Source of the DNA: CAVRUD01 sp963849635
GTDB taxonomy: Bacteria; Chloroflexota; Chloroflexia; Thermomicrobiales; UBA6265
Assembly: GCA_963849635.1 (NCBI GenBank)
Contig: CAWKIA010000018.1
Coordinates: forward strand, 620,001 to 684,000
Direction: 5' to 3'
Length of the DNA: 64,000 bases
A program made the position numbers and the translations under genes. Each line of letters starts with the position of its first letter. Position 1 is the stretch's first letter. Below the pieces are notes generated by a model. That model had not been told where the DNA came from and ran no database searches. It was given only the letters and a program-made list of their open reading frames with translations. This document shows positions 34,179 to 43,340 of this stretch, in pieces.

Positions 34179-35141
34179 ATGAAGGTCGGAATCTTCACCG
34201 TGCTGTTCTCGGGGCGCCCGCTCGAGGAGACCCTCGATTACGTCAAGCAAGCAGGCTGTACCGCCGTCGAGATCGGCACCGGCGGCTACCCCGGTGATGC
34301 CCACTGCAAGCCATCGGAGTTGCTGGGCGACAAGGGCGCGCTCAAGAAGTTCCAGGAGGCGATCTCCAGCCGAGGGCTTGAGATCAGCGCCCTGTCCTGC
34401 CACGGCAATCCCCTCCATCCACAGGCGGAGATCGCCCAGGCCCACGATGCCTCCTTCCGCGAGACCGTGAAGCTCGCGGCGGAGCTCGGCGTCCAGAATG
34501 TGATCACCTTCTCCGGCTGCCCGGGCGATTCCGAGGGCTCGAAGTACCCGAATTGGGTCACCTGCCCCTGGCCGCCGGATTATCTTCAGATTCTGGAGTG
34601 GCAGTGGGCGGAAAAGGCGGCACCATACTGGTCAGAGGCCGCCAAGTACGCCAAGGACCATGGAGTCAGGATCGCGATTGAGCTGCATCCCGGCTTCATC
34701 GCCTACCATACGGAGAGCTTTCTCCGCCTGCGCGAGATCGGCGGCGAGACGATCGGCGTGAACTTTGACCCGTCTCACCTCTTCTGGCAGGGGATGGACC
34801 CGCTCGTCTGCGTCCGTGAGCTCGGTGATTCCATCTTCCATGTCCACGCCAAGGACACCTGGCTGGACGAGCCGAACATCAAGCGCAACGGCGTCCTCGA
34901 CACGAAGCAGTACACCGACGAGAAGCACCGCTCCTGGATCTTCCGCACCGTGGGATACGGCCACGGCACCGAGTTCTGGCGGGCATTCATCAGCGAGCTG
35001 CGCCTCGCCGGCTACGACGGTGCCCTCTCAATCGAGCACGAGGACTCCATCCTCAGCATCAACGAAGGCTTCACCCGCGCCGCCAAATTCCTCACCGACA
35101 GCGTTATCACCGAGCAACCTGGCGAGGCATGGTGGGTCTAG
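34179..35141 (+). CDS. Sugar phosphate isomerase/epimerase (xylose isomerase-like TIM barrel)
   Basis: A 320-residue AP_endonuc_2-fold protein. IELHPGFIAYHTESFLRL, GVNFDPSHLFWQGMDP and FHVHAKDTWLDE carry the metal-binding Glu, His and Asp residues, and SIEHEDSILS the last Glu. Related enzymes include inosose isomerases and tagatose/psicose epimerases. Placement between a sugar transporter and a Gfo/Idh oxidoreductase points to catabolism of an inositol- or uncommon-sugar-type substrate, which is inference. AAGGAGG lies upstream of ATG 34179. Confidence 0.88.
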   Translation: MKVGIFTVLFSGRPLEETLDYVKQAGCTAVEIGTGGYPGDAHCKPSELLGDKGALKKFQEAISSRGLEISALSCHGNPLHPQAEIAQAHDASFRETVKLAAELGVQNVITFSGCPGDSEGSKYPNWVTCPWPPDYLQILEWQWAEKAAPYWSEAAKYAKDHGVRIAIELHPGFIAYHTESFLRLREIGGETIGVNFDPSHLFWQGMDPLVCVRELGDSIFHVHAKDTWLDEPNIKRNGVLDTKQYTDEKHRSWIFRTVGYGHGTEFWRAFISELRLAGYDGALSIEHEDSILSINEGFTRAAKFLTDSVITEQPGEAWWV

Positions 35142-35181
35142 CGGAGACGTGAGAACCGAGAATCGAGAACCGAGCAAACCC

Positions 35182-35306
35182 CGTCATCCTGAGCGGAGCG
35201 AAGGATCTTGGCCGTTTACGGCCTTTGTCGCCGACCGCGGCATCGCAGTTTGGAACGAGGACGAAGGCGCTGAAGCGCCAAGATCCTTCACAAGCTCAGG
35301 ATGACG
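35182..35306. repeat. Long inverted repeat with CGTCATCCTGAGC / GCTCAGGATGACG ends
   Basis: The left arm has CGTCATCCTGAGC and AAGGATCTTGG (35182-35211) and the right arm CCAAGATCCTT and AGCTCAGGATGACG (35278-35306), separated by about 66 bases. The arms pair with small internal mismatches. The same arm sequence is familiar from intergenic repeats in many environmental bacteria, including Chloroflexota. It sits between the isomerase and the oxidoreductase gene of the sugar operon. Confidence 0.75.
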
Positions 35307-35358
35307 AGTAGTTCCCACCCCTCACATCTCACTACCTAGCGATAGAAGGGAGCCTTCT

Positions 35359-36531
35359 GTGAGCGAAATAGGCGTCGGATTAGTCGGGTACAAGTTCATG
35401 GGGCGGGCCCATTCCAATGGGTATCGCCAGGTTGCGCATTTCTTTGATGTCGATCCCGCGCCGAAGATGGTGGCCATTTGCGGCCGGGACGAAGCGGGCG
35501 TCAAGGCTGCCGCCGGGCAGCTCGGTTGGGACGGATACGAGACCGACTACCATAAGCTCATCGCCCGCGATGACATCGGACTGGTCGACGTCTCCACCAT
35601 CGGCAACACCCATCACGATATCGTGATGGAAGCGCTGGCGGCCGGGAAGCACGTCCTGTGCGAGAAGCCGCTCGCCAATACCCTTGGCGAAGCGAAGGAG
35701 ATGCTCGACGCAGCCACGGCGGCCGAGGCCAAGGGCATCGTCTCGATGATCAACTTCAACTATCGCCGGGTGCCGGCCGTCGAGTTCGCCCGCAAACTCG
35801 TGGCGGAAGGGAAGATCGGGGAGGTGCGCCACTGGCGGGCCGTCTATCTCCAGGACTGGATCAACGACCCCAACTTCCCGCTCGTCTGGCGCTTACAGAA
35901 GGACTTGGCGGGAACGGGCGCCCTGGGTGATATCGCCGCGCACATCGTCGATCTAGCTCACTATGTCGTCGGGCCGATCACCGGCGTCGTCGGTGCGCTG
36001 GACACCTTCATCAAGGAGCGGCCGCTCGAGACCGCGTCGTCCGGCGGCGCCGGCCTGACCGCGACAGCCGCGAACGAGACCGGCAAGGTGACGGTAGATG
36101 ACTCCGCCTCGTTCCTGGCAAAGTTCGCGAACGGCGCCTCTGGCACCTTCGCGGTGACGCGATTGGCTCCCGGACGACGCAACTACAACTCGTTCGAGAT
36201 CAACGGCTCCGAGGGCTCGATCAGCTTCAACCTGGAGCGCTTGAACGAGTTGGAGGTCTACTTCACCAACGACCCCGGCGGGCTGCAAGGCTTCCGCACG
36301 ATCCAGGTTACCGACGGCGCTCATCCCTACGCCGCCGCCTGGTGGCCAGCGGGTCACATCATCGGCTACGAGCACAGCTTCGTCCATCAGATCAAGGAAT
36401 TGCTGGACGGTATCAAGGCCGGCAAATCTCCGTCCCCGACGTTCAGGGACGGATACAACTGCCAGGCCGTCCTCGACGCGGTCGAGCGTTCCTCATCGTC
36501 GGGCACCTGGGAGACACCAGCAACGGTTTAG
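35359..36531 (+). CDS. Gfo/Idh/MocA-family oxidoreductase
   Basis: NAD(P)-dependent sugar or inositol dehydrogenase family, 390 residues. The Rossmann N-terminus is GVGLVGYKFMGRAHSNGYRQ (glycine-rich loop partly altered to VGYKFMG), then the signature HVLCEKPLANTLGEAKEML with the catalytic Lys of EKP near residue 100. GDIAAHIVDLAHYVVGPI holds the active-site His. It ends the sugar operon, last in order after the isomerase. GTG 35359 is the start, behind AGAAGGGAG. Confidence 0.9.
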   Translation: MSEIGVGLVGYKFMGRAHSNGYRQVAHFFDVDPAPKMVAICGRDEAGVKAAAGQLGWDGYETDYHKLIARDDIGLVDVSTIGNTHHDIVMEALAAGKHVLCEKPLANTLGEAKEMLDAATAAEAKGIVSMINFNYRRVPAVEFARKLVAEGKIGEVRHWRAVYLQDWINDPNFPLVWRLQKDLAGTGALGDIAAHIVDLAHYVVGPITGVVGALDTFIKERPLETASSGGAGLTATAANETGKVTVDDSASFLAKFANGASGTFAVTRLAPGRRNYNSFEINGSEGSISFNLERLNELEVYFTNDPGGLQGFRTIQVTDGAHPYAAAWWPAGHIIGYEHSFVHQIKELLDGIKAGKSPSPTFRDGYNCQAVLDAVERSSSSGTWETPATV

Positions 36532-36550
36532 CGGGAAGTTGTTCGGTGGT

Positions 36551-36586
36551 ACGCGGCCCGGCCCGGAAGTGTCGTCCGGGCCGCGT
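36551..36586 (+). terminator. GC-rich terminator-like hairpin after the sugar operon
   Basis: ACGCGGCCCGG (36551-36561) pairs perfectly with CCGGGCCGCGT (36576-36586) over a 14-base loop. No U run follows. It lies between two convergent genes and could serve both strands. Confidence 0.5.
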
Positions 36587-36667
36587 GCTTCGCAGTGCAA
36601 TTGCGCGTCGCACCGCTCGTCGGCAGCGCCGGGCGACAGAGACACGCGGTCTCTATCAAAACCCAAC

Positions 36668-38295
36668 CTAAACACCGACCTGACTCCGTGAGAGTGCCTG
36701 CAGCACCCGGTTCCGTTCTTCATCGGTAAGCATCTCCAGCAGGCTCTCGGTATCCGGGTATGCGATAGAACGGATTGCCTCATCATCATTGGCAGCAATC
36801 GCTTCCCGCACTCTGGCAACGCGCGCCGCCCGCAGTGCATCGAGCTCAATCTGTTCGAGCGTCGTCCCCAGGAACTGAGGCGGATTGCCGGCCTCAGTGG
36901 CGGCTTTGGCGGCGGGAAGCAGGAACGAGAGGCGATCGAGATCAGGGGGAGAACTGGCGAGGGCCGCCACAATCCCATCGGACAACTCGGTGCGCTCCTC
37001 AACAGCCCTGAGCATCGCCCAGTCAAACCCCTGGGGAAGTCGGCCCCCGTTTCTTTCATCGCTGCCAGAGCGGCAAGAATCTCTCGGTCGGTGCCCTCTC
37101 TGAGGAGCCGCTCCAGGCGGCGCACCGCGACATCGCGGCGGCTCAGGCGCTCAATGCGCGACCGCTCGACATCACTCAGCCGCGCCACCGCACCCTGTGG
37201 CGCGGATCGCGTCAGAGACTTGAGTACCTCCAGATCGCGCTTGCGCAGGGCTCCTCTGACCTCCGCGATCCAGGCCAGACGAGACTGAGCCAGGTCGATG
37301 CGCTCGTGCTCTTCCGGGGTCAGGTCACCTTCGTCGTAAAGGCCCGCGTGCGCTTCGAAGACTGACGCGATCACCCAGTCGTCGTCACCTTCCAAGGCAT
37401 TTGCCAGAGTTGTGCGATGCAGGGCGCGCTGGGCAGTCCGACTTGTGGCGGCATCAAGCCGGCCGAGTTCGTCGAGTCGCCCGGTTAATGCAAGCTCGGC
37501 GATCGCGGCATCATCACCGTCACGCTGAGCGGCCAGCAACGTCGAACGAGTCGATTCGCGCCGCTGCGCCGCTCGCCGTGCCTGACGTGCATCTGGGCCG
37601 ATCGGGACTGCCGCCGCCTCGGCAGCGGCGACGGCTGTCAGAATCGCCGGATCATCCTTTTGTGATAGGGCCTGGTTGAGTTGCTCGACAATGGAATGGC
37701 CGAGCAAGGCGGCGACCCTGGCCGTCTCCATCGCGACCAGCGGATCGCCTCGAAGGTCCTGCCAGAGCGCCGCGACCCTATCCCGGTCCCCTGCGGCGAG
37801 GGCGACCCGCAGTCGCTCAGCCTGGGCCACCCGGAGCCGGGCATGCTCGACGACCGGGTAAATCGCCCGTCCAGCTGGCGTGCCATCGAGCCCCGATTCC
37901 TGCCAGAGGCGCAACACGCCCAGAGAGTCGTTCTTCGCCGCTGTCGCCTGGATGAGCGCGGCCGCCTGGCGCTGTTCGACTTCGCGGATCTTAGCGGCGT
38001 ACTCCCGGACAACCGCTGGGTCCTGACTCAGTCCGCTCTCTCGCCAGAAGGCAAGCGTGCGCACGTCATCCCCGGACAGGAGCAATCCGTTCAACTGGGT
38101 CAGCAGGCCTTGCAGACCGCGCGCCGCCGCCGTTGCACCTGAAGGCCGGCTTACGGAGGACGCCGCCGGGCGAAGTTGAGGACCAGCTGGTGGTATCGGA
38201 CTTTGTGGCCGCGGTGGAATCTGGGCCGGGGGCGGCGCATTCGGGTGGGACAATGGTCCGGGTTGCGCCTCATGACCATGCAATTCTGATGGCAT
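36668..38295 (-). CDS. Alpha-helical repeat region, likely C-terminal part of the kinase protein; frameshifted
   Basis: Starts with a proline-rich stretch (NAPPPAQIPPRPQSPIPPAG) followed by about 470 residues of charged helices with recurring Leu-Trp patterns (VRTLAFWRESGLSQDP; LGVLRLWQESGLDGTP; RVAALWQDL), suggesting helical repeats of about 70 residues. A break at a CCCC run near 37028-37036 needs one base added; the other frame gives the end VLQALSRSQVGV. Upstream, the same frame runs back into the kinase ORF, whose own tail is compositionally odd in this overlap. One added base near 38325-38332 would join them into one protein of about 860 residues. No family is recognised. The ATG at 38295 may not be a true start. 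Confidence 0.6.
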
Positions 38296-39269
38296 CGAAG
38301 TGAGTGCGGACGCCGGGCCGGGTCCGATCCCACCGCAAGAAGATCACTCAATCGTGGAGTACGCTCCACGGGTTCGGCAATCGCCTGGCGCAGGATCTGG
38401 ACGAGTCGCTCGGAGTCGGGAGAAAAGTTCGCGGTAGCCGCGAACACCGGCGATTTCTGCGGATGGGTGAGATCCCAGTGCTTCCACACGAGAGCGCCGC
38501 CAGGCTCGCTCGTTGGGTCGCCAAATTGATTGCGGAGATCGGGTCGGTCCGCCAGAGCGCGGAGTGAGACATAGACGAGCAGTGCCGCGAAATCGTCCCT
38601 TCGACCCGGTTCTGGGTGCGCATGCCCACCCGGATGTCCGTACGCGGGGTTTGCCCCTGCGGGCAGGGCTGGAGGGCTTCCCGGCCAGACGGCGGTGTCG
38701 AAGTCGATCAGGGCAAGCGACCCGTTTGAACGGACGATCACATTGTCGGCGGCAAGGTCTCCGTGGACGAAGCCGTGCGCGCTCAATGTTCCAATCATCT
38801 GGGACCAGGCATTTGCCAGCGCGGCCAGCGCGCCGCCATCGCCGGCACGGCATGAGCGATCGACGGCCGCGATCAACGTCGGGCCGTCGATCCAATCCAG
38901 GACGGCAACCGGATGCCGCACGGATCGGAGATCGCGGGCAGGCAGCGCCAGCCCGTCCGCGTACCAGGCAGCGCGGGACGGGATTGGGCTTCCCGGAGCA
39001 TTTTTCAGGGGGAGTAACCGTGGGTCATTGGCCAGCGCGGTGTAGTGAGCCGCCGAGGTGGGCCCGACCGCATCCGTCAAGGGAATGCGCAGAGCGAGCA
39101 TGTGACCGGCTGGCTGCCGGAGGACATAGATCGCGTTGTCCATGCCAACCGTCCGCCATGGTTGGCGCCCATCGACGAGCGCGATCTGACCGCCACCGAT
39201 CCGTCCCAAGATCGGCAGTGCGGTGGCGGCGTGAAGCATCGCCTGATCGAGCGTTTGGAGCGGTGGCAT
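38151..39269 (-). CDS. Atypical protein kinase-like protein (YegI-like)
   Basis: The kinase fold covers residues 1 to about 315. Visible motifs are HGDLAADNVIV (catalytic loop with D and N, near 175), LIDFDTAVWPG (DFD in place of DFG), NPAYGHPG and RRDDFAALLVYVSLRALA, which resembles the helical region of YegI/TerY-associated kinases. The expected beta-3 Lys appears as Arg (MLALRIPL), so catalysis is uncertain. The last 55 residues overlap the next ORF and are probably out of frame. ATG 39269 has GGAGG eleven bases upstream. It is divergent from the membrane coiled-coil gene at 39535. Confidence 0.7.
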   Translation of the reverse strand: MPPLQTLDQAMLHAATALPILGRIGGGQIALVDGRQPWRTVGMDNAIYVLRQPAGHMLALRIPLTDAVGPTSAAHYTALANDPRLLPLKNAPGSPIPSRAAWYADGLALPARDLRSVRHPVAVLDWIDGPTLIAAVDRSCRAGDGGALAALANAWSQMIGTLSAHGFVHGDLAADNVIVRSNGSLALIDFDTAVWPGSPPALPAGANPAYGHPGGHAHPEPGRRDDFAALLVYVSLRALADRPDLRNQFGDPTSEPGGALVWKHWDLTHPQKSPVFAATANFSPDSERLVQILRQAIAEPVERTPRLSDLLAVGSDPARRPHSLRCHQNCMVMRRNPDHCPTRMRRPRPRFHRGHKVRYHQLVLNFARRRPP

Positions 39270-39534
39270 CGAGAATTGATCCTCCGTGTCGAGCTTACAG
39301 CCGTACCAGGCACAGAGTCAGGATCCAGGACCATTGTCTGTAAGAAAAGGAACTGTGAAACGTTCGAGTGGTACAGTAGAGCACAGCACCGTCCATGCGA
39401 GTCGTTCATTCTGGCCAGGATGGACGCGTCTCACCGAACGCTTAGTGGCCTATCCCCGCCCCGGACTCCGCAGGGTAGCCGAGAGCAATCGATCCGCCCA
39501 GCAACCCCATTCGAGAGTAGCAGGAGCCGAAGCG

Positions 39535-41310
39535 GTGCAACTACGCTCATCGTCGAAAACGCCGAAAACTGGCGCTACGTCCGACGACGCGAACCTGGGA
39601 AATGATGCGGTAGGACAATCGACCCAGCGGATGCCCACCATCGGTACCGGCCGTCGCCGGACCGGGAACGTCGTCACCGATCCCCTGTTTGAACGGCGCG
39701 AACTCGCCGAAGACCTGGACGGCATGGCCGCGACGATCGGGGAGGTCGATCCCCGGTCGTCCGAGCGGCTGAGTGATCTGGCGAGATCGATTGGCACCGA
39801 GGAGGGCCGCATCCGCTGGGCGGATGTCGACCTGCGCCGGGCGTTCAATACCGAGCGACTGGCCGCGGCCTACGCCGAGCGGCGCGAAGGCAGCTTCGCC
39901 GCCGGTGCCCTGGAGATCGCCGATCGGGCCCGGCAGGTGCTCGTGCTCGTGCCGATCCTGCTCACCTGGTACGCCCTATACGAAGCGACCCGGGCCTACT
40001 CCCGCTTCATCGCCGCGAACCCGGATGAGGTGCGCAAACCTTTCCTGCTCCTCTGGCAAGAAGGCTTCGGCGGGGAGCTTGGCGGTCTGGCGCCGACGTT
40101 CTCAACAGTGGCGATCATTGACGCGGCAATTATCCTCTTGATCATCCTGCTCACGTTTTACGCCCACGGGCGCAAAGAAGCGCGGGACGAGCGGATCGAT
40201 CAGGTCGCGGAGCGCTTCCAGACCGACCTCGACAATGTGTTGGCCACGGCCACGGTAGCGCTCGGCGCCGACCGGGGGAGCCGGCCCGCCCAGCTCTCGC
40301 ACAATGTCGAGCGGCTGGCCGACCGGTTCGACCGCAATAGCCAGGAATTGCTCAACCGCCTTCGTGTCGAGCACGACCGGCTCGAGCAGATCGCCGTCCG
40401 GCGTGAGCGCGAGTTCCAGGACTTTGGCGTCTTCGCTAGCGGTATGCGCGCCGGGGCCGAGGAGACTCATCGCCTACTCGTTGATCTGCGCCAGGTGTCC
40501 AAGGGCCTGCAGACCGCTCTGGAAGATCTCACGAGCGAAGTCGGGGTCTCGGGTGACCAGAGCCGGCATCTACTCGCGGCCGTGACCAGCCTGGAGCGTA
40601 TTGTCGGGTCCGGCATCCAGAGCGACAACGCCGTCACCCGCCAGCTTGCTGATGCGGCCAATGCCATCACCGGCGCCGCTGATCAGAGCGTATCTGGCGC
40701 CCAGGAAGCGGCTCACGCGGGCAGGGTGGCCGCCGAAGCCGTGCGCGGCATTGCTGAGATGACCATGCGCCTTGCTGACAGCCAGGGGCGGATGGAGCAG
40801 GCAGTGTTGCGCGAAGCAGACCAGAATAGCCGCTTAGCCGATGCCCTTCTCAATTCCGTCGGCGGTGTCGCCGGCAGCACCAAACGGCTGGAGGAGATCG
40901 GCGGCGGCCTGACAGGTCTCCGAGACGAGTTCAAGCGATTGGCCCAACAGACTGCCGAACAGGCCAATCTGCTGCGTACGCTGCTCGGCGAGCAGAGCAA
41001 GGTCGCCGCGGGGCTGTCGCAGTCCTCGGGCGATGTGAGCAAAGTCAGTATCGTCACCGCCCAGCGCCAGCGCGAGGTAAACGACAACATCGCCAAACTG
41101 CTGAGCCAGCTTGAGCAACTCACGGCGACGCTGGGCCGATCGGCGGCGACGGCATCGCCGGAGTCGCTGGAGCGGGCCTTCCAGGCGGCGCTACGATCGG
41201 AGTTGAGTGCTCAGGCCGATATGATCGCGGACGCGATCGAGGTCCGGGCTTCGGGAGACCGCCCGGGCGGTATCTTCCATCGTAGCCAGCGCCGGCCCGG
41301 CGGGCAGTAG
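39535..41310 (+). CDS. Two-TM membrane protein with long cytoplasmic coiled coil, unknown function
   Basis: A 591-residue protein. After about 135 polar residues come two membrane helices (QVLVLVPILLTWYALYEAT and FSTVAIIDAAIILLIILLTF). About 340 residues of heptad-rich, Ala/Gln/Glu-rich sequence follow, resembling a chemoreceptor signalling stalk or the tail of ZorA/MotA-like proteins. GTG 39535 is chosen because CAGGAG lies eight bases upstream; the open frame upstream has no coding character. The next gene on the strand encodes a one-TM protein with an OmpA/MotB-like end. I do not recognise a named family. Confidence 0.65.
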   Translation: MQLRSSSKTPKTGATSDDANLGNDAVGQSTQRMPTIGTGRRRTGNVVTDPLFERRELAEDLDGMAATIGEVDPRSSERLSDLARSIGTEEGRIRWADVDLRRAFNTERLAAAYAERREGSFAAGALEIADRARQVLVLVPILLTWYALYEATRAYSRFIAANPDEVRKPFLLLWQEGFGGELGGLAPTFSTVAIIDAAIILLIILLTFYAHGRKEARDERIDQVAERFQTDLDNVLATATVALGADRGSRPAQLSHNVERLADRFDRNSQELLNRLRVEHDRLEQIAVRREREFQDFGVFASGMRAGAEETHRLLVDLRQVSKGLQTALEDLTSEVGVSGDQSRHLLAAVTSLERIVGSGIQSDNAVTRQLADAANAITGAADQSVSGAQEAAHAGRVAAEAVRGIAEMTMRLADSQGRMEQAVLREADQNSRLADALLNSVGGVAGSTKRLEEIGGGLTGLRDEFKRLAQQTAEQANLLRTLLGEQSKVAAGLSQSSGDVSKVSIVTAQRQREVNDNIAKLLSQLEQLTATLGRSAATASPESLERAFQAALRSELSAQADMIADAIEVRASGDRPGGIFHRSQRRPGGQ

Positions 41311-41456
41311 ATAGGCTTCCCGCTTTACGATCTGTATGTTGCCGACCGGCCACAGTTCCGACCGCAACTCGCTCTCATCGTGGCGCCGGGAGCGTCCTTC
41401 CCGAGGACGAGTACGTGGCGGCGGTCCCCTAGCGGTTCCCCGTAGATTCGAGGTTC

Positions 41457-42739
41457 GTGTACGTGAGGCGATTCCGTCCCCGTCGACCCCGGTCACAACG
41501 CGACATGATCGTCCTCGGCGGGTGGCTGTTTGCCGACCTGCTGTTGGGACTGGCCATGCTCTTCCTAACCGCCAATACGGTTGGGCAGGCGCCGCCGACC
41601 GCGACCCCGCCGCCGACCGCAAACTTGCTGGCCACGTCGGAAGCGGCGAACGCCGCGATCCAGGCCGATCTGGACAGCGCAGCGGCGACGGCCACCGCCA
41701 ACGCGGAAAACGTGGCGGCGCTGAACAGCGATATCGCCAGTGCCCAGCAGGATGCGGAATCTGGCACGCCAGACCGCGGAGGCAGCCGCCACTGATCGAC
41801 GCCCAGGCGGCAGTAGGCGCGACGGCGACGGCAAACGCCCTGGCAACGCGGGCGGCGCAGTCGGAGGACGAACGGGCCACGGCCGATGCACAGGCCACCG
41901 AGGACGCAGTCGCCGCCGAGGCGACGATTGCCGCGTTCGCGACACAGCAGGCGGCCAGCGAAGATGACCTGGACGATCTTTCCGCTACTCAAGCCGCCGC
42001 CGCGTTCGAGGCAACCGAAGACGCCGCCGCATCTCAGGCGACGATCGCGGCGCTGGCGACCAACGAGGCCGAAGTTGCCGCCATCGCTACCGAGAATGCC
42101 GAAAACGGCGCCAATGCGCTTGCAACCGCCAACGCTCAAGCCACCGAGGTGGCGGAGATCGCCGCTGTTGCCACCGAGAACGCGGAAAGTGGCGCCAATG
42201 ACCTGGCGACGGCTGAAGCGGCGGCTGAAGACGCACAGGCCACCATCGACGCGCTGGAGGCCGATCAGGAATCGGCCGACGAGGACCTCGCCACCGCTCA
42301 GGCCCGTGTGAACGTGGTCCAGACGACGGTGGCGTCGTTGGAGGAGGAGCAGGCCGCCGCCGAGGAGACGGCCACCGTTCTGGCCGAGGCCGCCGCCAAC
42401 AGCGCCCTCGACCCCAACCGCGTCGACCTCACGATCGACGTCTCGCTGGGTGGTATCCTCGACGGCGATGAGGACGCCCGCGACGACGCGGTGGCCCAAC
42501 TCGACGACGTCCTCGCCCCCTACATCGACTGCCGGGTCGGGTTCACCATCATCGGCGGCTACGCCGACTCCATCGGCCAGGGCAACGACCTCGCCGAGGC
42601 GATCTTCGCCATCCTGCAGGACGAATACCCCGACATGTTCGAGACCGACGCCTACGAGACGTTCGCCAACATCGCCGAACCTACGGGACGCGTCGAGATG
42701 AGCCTCTTCCTCTACCAGGGCTGCAACGAGGACGGATAG
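41457..42739 (+). CDS. One-TM Ala-rich coiled-coil protein with OmpA/MotB-like C-terminus, frameshifted twice
   Basis: Residues about 18-42 are a membrane helix (GGWLFADLLLGLAMLFLTA) after a basic N-terminus. A Pro/Thr linker and about 260 residues of Ala/Thr/Glu-rich coiled coil follow, including a 28-residue (four-heptad) repeat (VAAIATENAENGANALATA and IAAVATENAESGANDLATA). The C-terminal 100 residues (VDLTIDVSLGGILDGDED; GFTIIGGYADSIGQGNDLAEA; GRVEMSLFLYQ) resemble an OmpA/MotB peptidoglycan-binding fold, by pattern only. Frame changes near 41750-41762 and 41790-41796 each need one base removed. The start is GTG 41457 or 41463. Confidence 0.6.
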
Positions 42740-42752
42740 CGGACGACGTTCG

Positions 42753-43325
42753 CTATCGTTCCTCGTCCTCGTCAGGAACGCGATAAGGCTTACCTAGCCC
42801 GGCATATCGGTCCGCCCCGAGGTGGTGAAGGATCCGCCCTGGGTCCGATTCGATGTTCCAAAATCCGGCGAACGCCTCGTCGTCGGCCTGCACGTGCAAG
42901 ACCCGGCCAACGAACAGGTCGTGATCGCCCCACATCCGTCGGTCTAGCAGTCCACACTCGATGTGGGCGACGCATTCTGTCACCAGCGGAACCTCGATCT
43001 CGACAGCCTCGGCCGGCGTCAGTCCGGTCGCGGACCACTTGTCGGTCTCCCGGCCCGAGGTCATCCCACAGGCGTGGACAGCGGCGACCAGGTCCATGTT
43101 GGGGATATTGAGGGCAAAGACTTCACTCTTCGTGACGAACTCATGCGAGAGGCGACCGGGGTGAATTGCCATGCCGATCAACACAGGATCGAAGCTGAGC
43201 GGCAAGAGCCACCCCGCCGTCATCACGTTCGGCTGGTCGTGATACATCGTCGTAAGCAGCGCTAGCGGTCCGGGAACGAGCATCCGCAGGGCGTCTCGTG
43301 TCTCTCGCTCGATTTTGGCGGCCAT
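42753..43325 (-). CDS. Flavin reductase domain protein
   Basis: A 190-residue split-barrel flavin-binding protein of the FlaRed family: GPLALLTTMYHDQPNVMTAGWLLPLSFDP (read from PLALLTTMYHDQPNVMTAGW) and VTKSEVFALNIPNMDL, then ECVAHIECGLLDRRMWGDHDLFVGRV. Such proteins reduce FMN for a partner monooxygenase or act as FMN-binding oxidoreductases. ATG 43325 follows GAAAGG. The next gene upstream encodes a glycosyltransferase 15 bases away, though a functional link is not evident. Confidence 0.85.
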   Translation of the reverse strand: MAAKIERETRDALRMLVPGPLALLTTMYHDQPNVMTAGWLLPLSFDPVLIGMAIHPGRLSHEFVTKSEVFALNIPNMDLVAAVHACGMTSGRETDKWSATGLTPAEAVEIEVPLVTECVAHIECGLLDRRMWGDHDLFVGRVLHVQADDEAFAGFWNIESDPGRILHHLGADRYAGLGKPYRVPDEDEER

Positions 43326-43340
43326 ACTTACCTTTCTAAA

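Noticed and set aside
41336..41790. N-terminal extension of the frame that encodes the OmpA-like end of the one-TM protein
   Set aside because: It is Arg/Pro-rich out-of-frame reading of the membrane helix and linker, which are plain in the other frame.
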